Assembly (NCBI GenBank): GCA_951230915.1
Contig: OX579635.1
Span: 248,001-312,000 of the forward strand
Reading direction: 5' to 3'
DNA from: Antitrichia curtipendula
Lineage: Eukaryota > Streptophyta > Bryopsida > Hypnales > Leucodontaceae
Length of the DNA: 64,000 bases
Below the pieces are notes generated by a model. It was not told the origin of the DNA and did not search any database. It was given only the letters and a program-made list of their open reading frames with translations. Numbering within the stretch: position 1 is the stretch's first letter; every line of letters starts with the position of its first letter. This document shows positions 59,459 through 64,000 of the stretch, piece by piece. Made by a program: the position numbers and the translations under genes.

Positions 59459-61393
59459 GAAAATTTGACTAGAAGAAATCAACATGTTCATCTCAAAAGG
59501 CTCAATGTTTTCTATTTTTTTATTTAGGGCAAGCATCTGCTCTAATATTTATCCTTGAACAAGTGTTTGTCTACTCAAGGGACAATGTGGGTTTGGGTAG
59601 GTTCCTATTGTCTAAAATTTGTAGTGAATGTTTTTAAGACTTCTTTAAGATGTGTGCTTTTGCAAGAACTTTGTAGATACATAATTTTCATTTCAAATTG
59701 GTACCCTATAGAAAAATGTATGGCTCAATCAGCTAAAAATGGAGGGTGGAGGGATTCATACTGAAAAAAATACTAAAACCTCTAAATATTTATATTTTAA
59801 ATCCCTACAATTCTATATTTTTGTCTCCAATAGAAGTTTTGATTAATTCTGTTTGGAATAATGATGAGAAAATAACGGACAATCTCAATTTTTCATACAA
59901 TCTAAGCATTTTCTTTAAATAATAACTTATTGGCTTCATTTGTGAAATTTTTAAACAATTTAAAAAAAAAATTAGTAGATAGATGTAGATTTACTTGCAA
60001 GTATAATTTTATTATTGGAATTATTGTATTTCAATTCCATCTTAGAAATATTAACAATTTAGTTTTTTCTTCAACCTTGGATCAACTTCTACTTAACAAT
60101 TTCTTAATGAGTAAAAATTATATGTGGTTTTTTATTATTTTTTTAAAGAATTTTCAATTCAACCATTCAATATAAAATCTTAGAAAATCAAAATCAAAAG
60201 TAATAAGTTTTTTTGTTCAGATGATTCAAAGTCAAAAGATCTAGTTAAGCAAGTTTTAATAAAACATTGTTTTTTTCATTTTGGATGCAAATATCTTGCA
60301 ATCTATGTTGTCAAGGTTTTTGAAATTTCTTCCATACATTTTTATACTAGTCTACTATAGGATCCTATGGTTAAATATGCAAAGAAAAAAAAATATAAGT
60401 TTTATTTCCTTTGCAATAAGATGGGAAGTTCAAGTGTTCTTTTATGGAAAAAAGATGTAGGTCCTTCAAGATTCATTTTGTTACTGCATGCGTCTATTGG
60501 AAGATGAATTTTTTTTTGTTCATCTTAGACTACATAATTATATTATTCAAATTAAGAAATACCACGTAATCAATCACTTTGTATTTACCATACACTTCGA
60601 TGTAGGACTTGCTGCTATGTTCAACTTTATTCTCAAAGTGAATTGCCTATTAGTCTTTTGTGAGATGTAGTTCATCCATATGCAATTCTACAACATCTAC
60701 TGTATAACTCCAATATAAAAAAAATAAAAACACTTTTACTTTTGCTATAGGGTTCTAATGTCTTTTTTTAATGTTTATTTTGTTATTTTATTTTTTTGAT
60801 TTTATTAATCATTAAAATTTTGAATGTAAATATTCTTACAAAAAATATTTATCTTATATTTAATTATTTTTATTGTGTTATCTATATTTTCCATCCATTT
60901 TATAATATAAATTCTTCCTTATATTTTAGCTCATTCATATATACATATATTCTTGTTGAACATTCATTTCTTCTATAATGGCACGAATTCTTGCACATCG
61001 CAATAAACAAGTGAAAAGGTCATATTTGTTATATTGAGACTTCTCACAGTCTCATTTTTATCCTCAACTCAAAGATAAACAACTTTAACTCTTTATTGGT
61101 ATTTTTTTTTATAAATAAGTAACAATACCAACTTTTAGAATTTCATTATAGAATCACTATTTCAGCATTATTTATTTAGTTTAAATTATTATTTTTTTAA
61201 ATGAATTTTCCAATAACTAGCATTCTATCTCAAAATTTGCAAAAGTCTCAATATAACAAATATGGCCTTTGAAGTGTAGATGCAATAAATGTAGATTGAG
61301 CAATGAAAAAATAGGATTTAAAATTGTGAGTTATAAGACTCAACAACGGCATCACAAAAAAGACACTAAACTACAACTTCAAAAGGATGTCCA
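59459..61393 (+). repeat. copy 3 of the CACTA 5' region, joined to its transposase
   Basis: Near-identical to 49342-51280 and about 95% to the reversed 9771-11713. Unlike them it continues past CAACCTATG into CACTA coding sequence, so it is the most complete version of the 5' region. Its left border at GAAAATTTGACTAGAAG is abrupt, and no CACTA terminus was found there. Confidence 0.8.
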
Positions 61394-64000
61394 ACCTATG
61401 CTAAATTTGCAAGATGAAGTGCAATTTCTAAAAGAAAATTTACAAGATGAGGACCCTCAACAACCACTAGTAGTGCTGCAAGTTGATGTAATGTTGAATT
61501 GGAGGTTATACTTACAAATGAAGATGAAGAACCAAATTATTAAAATGCAAGCACAGTGGGACAATAAAAGAATGCATTTGGAATTACAAGATTGGACACT
61601 ATACCAAATTTTTGAAGGTCTACCAAATATAAATGATGATGATTCTACAATCTCCATTGAAGATAGGCACTATAAGAAACCCGTATTTTTTGAAATGTCA
61701 CAAAAAACGTTAGGTTATGTTTTTCATGACATCACATGTGTTTTTGTAGATGTCACCTAAAATTCGTTATAATTGATAGGCAAAAAACATGACCATGTTT
61801 TCAAAAAACGGGCCTAATTTGTACTTGTTATACTTTGACATCACAGAAAACGTAGTCTTTTGAAGTTCATAAAACATGACATGTAGATGCCACGATGGCG
61901 ACATGTCATCGTTTTCCATCCGGGCAGTGCCACGTGGGACAATTTTTCATCCGGGCCCTTAATGACATGGGCAGTGACGTGGCCGCGGGAAAATCTGACG
62001 TGGTTTGCCTAGTCAACATATTTTTATTTTGTTTAAAAATTTTTATGTTGTTTTTGAATCGTCAATTTAGACGTTTTTTGAGACATCAATTGGTGCATAC
62101 CCTATCCATCAGGGAAGATCAACAAAAAAATAATTAGTAAAAATAAATTATAAAATAAAATAAACAAAAAAGAATGTTGAATTTACCAAGAATTAAAGAA
62201 AACTTACCATCTACCATCAAGAGAATTTTTAATGGCCAAATGAAAAAATTCCTTTATTGAAAATTAGATTACAAAGGTCATATTTGTATTCATTCTCTGT
62301 CCATGGTGAGACAAAAAATATGGGATAACTAGAATAGAGAAACTTGGCCATGTACATCTTGACATTGTTTCAAACATCTAGACGTTGTTTCTGACATCAT
62401 GTTTGAACACAATTCTTGTTGTGTATATCCCATATGGATTGTTTCACTTTTTATCACCCTACTTGTATAAAGATCATCTCTTTTCATCCATGGTGCTCAT
62501 CCATCCATTTCTTTTTTTTTGCAAAGCATGCCATGTGGCTGCCCTTTGCCTAAAATTTTCACATATGGTCAACATTTTACTATAGATTGTAGTAAATTTT
62601 ACTAACTTACCTATAGGCAAAATTGGTCTACTTGCTGACGTGGACTCCTCATGTCTTCTTGGATGTCAAAAAAAACAAATCTATGTTTTCTTTGACGTCA
62701 CTCACAACATGCCTGTCATAGTTGAAGTTCATGCGTTTTTCGAATAACATATATACGTTCCCCGCAACATCCAACAAAATTTGCATAAAACAGCCCGTAT
62801 CCCGACCAACGCTGAGACATCTATACAAACAAAGCACGTTTTTTGCTAGCACCCCAAAAAATGCGGGTTTCTTATAGTGAGGCTTGCCCCTTTAATTAGG
62901 ATGATGCCTGAAGATTGGGATGGTAGCTTCGAAGGGCCTACTTCCACCCCTTCATCTTTTAAATTGCTAATTTGTTTATATAAAAGGTGGGGCCTTGTGT
63001 AGCCTAAAAGATGGAAGATGTGCCTAGGCACTAGAAAATTTTCCCATGAGCCTTTTATTTTACGGCCTACTAAAGAAGATGGTTATGATGGAAATAAATA
63101 TATAACTTGTTCATGTACACCTCCCAATGACAAACAAACATGTCTCGAGTATGCACAAACATGCCCACACTGTAACAACTCAAGGTTCAAAATGATTGCA
63201 TTTGACTATCTTAGCATAGCAGACGAGCTTTTGAATGCCATGGCTTCTAGAACATTGTGCTACAAAATGCTAACCATGTGGAGAGCTAATACATAGTGGT
63301 TGAATGTGCACGAAGCTCCTCCATCCATAGTGAATGTTTGACTTGGTGAAAAAATAAGGGAATACCAAGACTTTTAGAACCCAAAGGTCAAGTGGGAACT
63401 CTTTGTTATATGTCCCAAGACAAAGTGTCAAAGATCATATTGTGCTTTTCCAATAAAATATAAAACACTATGCAATGCAAATCATTGACAAGCAGAAACA
63501 AGGTCATATAGACTCAAATGCAAACTATACAAGAAGCAAGTACTACTAGCTCCCAAAAAGGTACAAGGAGATCCATGAAACCTGGCTCTAGTTGGCCACT
63601 AGGACAATTTTCAAGTATCTAGAAAGAAGCAACAAGGGTGTTGGGCTATGGAGATTGACATACTTAATGCAAAAACATCCTCAAGCTTATCTCTACTACT
63701 TGTATTATTCATCCCATTAATTGGCAACCATCCTTACGTTGTAGGGCAAATGAAGGAAAAACTTATTGCATTTATAACACCGTTTGTTGAATAGCTTGAG
63801 GCTTTGTTTATAATTGGAATGCATTGCAAATACATCTATCCAATTTGCAAAATTAGCAACTTCTTCCCTTAGTTTGAAATGCCTAACTTAAGGGCACTCT
63901 TCATATTCATGACTGGAGATCATTTGGCTCAATATAAAATATCTAATTTGAAATCTTTTGGAAAAACAGCTTGCCAAAGATGTAAAATGCATTTAGAGTT
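61254..64000 (+). pseudogene. CACTA (tnp2-type) transposase, decayed, interrupted by E3, runs off the window
   Basis: The frame opens after a TAA at 61254-61256 without an ATG and reads LKCRCNKC, then TQQRHHKKD, the N-terminal cluster I associate with CACTA transposases of early land plants. It runs to 61667. Element E3 plus one AGG (1215 bases, a multiple of three) is inserted, and the frame resumes at 62883. Downstream come CPHCNNSRFKM at about 63160, then CPKTKCQRSYCAFP, and the tnp2 core: FIPLIGNHPYVVGQMKEKL, ITPFVE, MTGDHLAQYK and GKTACQRCKMHLEL at the window end. Nine stops interrupt it (six TAG, three TGA) with no frameshift. Several, such as in GH(stop)DNFQ, sit where I would expect Trp. 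The acidic catalytic residues cannot be assigned with confidence. Confidence 0.78.
61668..62879 (+). mobile_element. CACTA non-autonomous element E3, target duplication AGG
   Basis: The ends CACTATAAGAAACCCGTATT and, on the opposite strand, CACTATAAGAAACCCGCATT match over the first 16 bases. AGG is duplicated at 61665-61667 and 62880-62882. The 1212 bp carry no transposase. The interior shares ACTTACCAT, TACCATCAA, GTCCATGGTG, CCATCCATTTC and a GTGGCTGCCCTTTGC block with E1, plus a piece of the E2 hairpin arm (TATCCCATATGG, ACTTGTATAAAG). ACGT occurs 11 times by my count, including a G-box at about 61931. The near-perfect ends suggest a fairly recent insertion. Confidence 0.93.

Overview
The window looks like nuclear DNA of a land plant, most likely a non-seed plant such as a moss. 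It is AT-rich and gene-poor and full of decayed DNA transposons. It carries an intron-containing secreted dirigent-type gene in two copies, and its CACTA transposase begins with a C-x-C-x2-C cluster followed by QRHHKKD. The organism call is inference and only moderately secure.

The dominant structure is a giant palindrome. Bases 14162-30866 and 31067-47768 are inverted copies of each other; wherever I compared them they match except for a handful of single-base differences and short indels. They meet at a 200-base run of N (30867-31066). Outside them lie older inverted arms, 9371-14161 and 47769-51682, which are roughly 95% identical in the stretch I compared by eye. The drop in identity at 14162/47768 is abrupt. 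This pattern fits an old inverted duplication whose inner part was homogenised recently, or an assembly that placed one sequence twice around a gap. The sequence alone cannot decide.

Each inner arm holds one dirigent-like gene (27118-26126 on minus, 34812-35804 on plus). The two genes are head to head with start codons 7.7 kb apart, and each has a signal-peptide exon, one intron, a domain exon and a TATA box. The rest of each arm is non-coding: three 1.2-1.3 kb inverted-repeat elements with hairpin cores, a 733 bp element with 4-bp target duplications, an element with TTAACCC termini, a small MITE, a GC-rich repeated unit and tandem copies of a roughly 0.73 kb repeat. Coordinates pair across the arms as x <-> 61930 - x, except close to the gap.

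Left flank (1-9370): an unrecognised transposon-like gene on minus, interrupted by a CACTA MITE (55-1108); inverted repeats and a degenerate GCGGTCGCC repeat array; a second decayed ORF whose start is split by a CACTA MITE (5611-6745); and a hAT transposase pseudogene (8864-9782), inside which the outer palindrome ends.

Right flank (51683-64000): about 7.8 kb of AT-rich DNA without a convincing gene but with several foldback elements, then a third copy (59459-61393) of a CACTA 5' region. This leads into a decayed CACTA transposase that runs off the window. A third CACTA MITE (61668-62879, AGG target duplication) is inserted in that transposase. All three CACTA MITEs sit inside reading frames that rejoin in frame when the element and one target copy are ignored.
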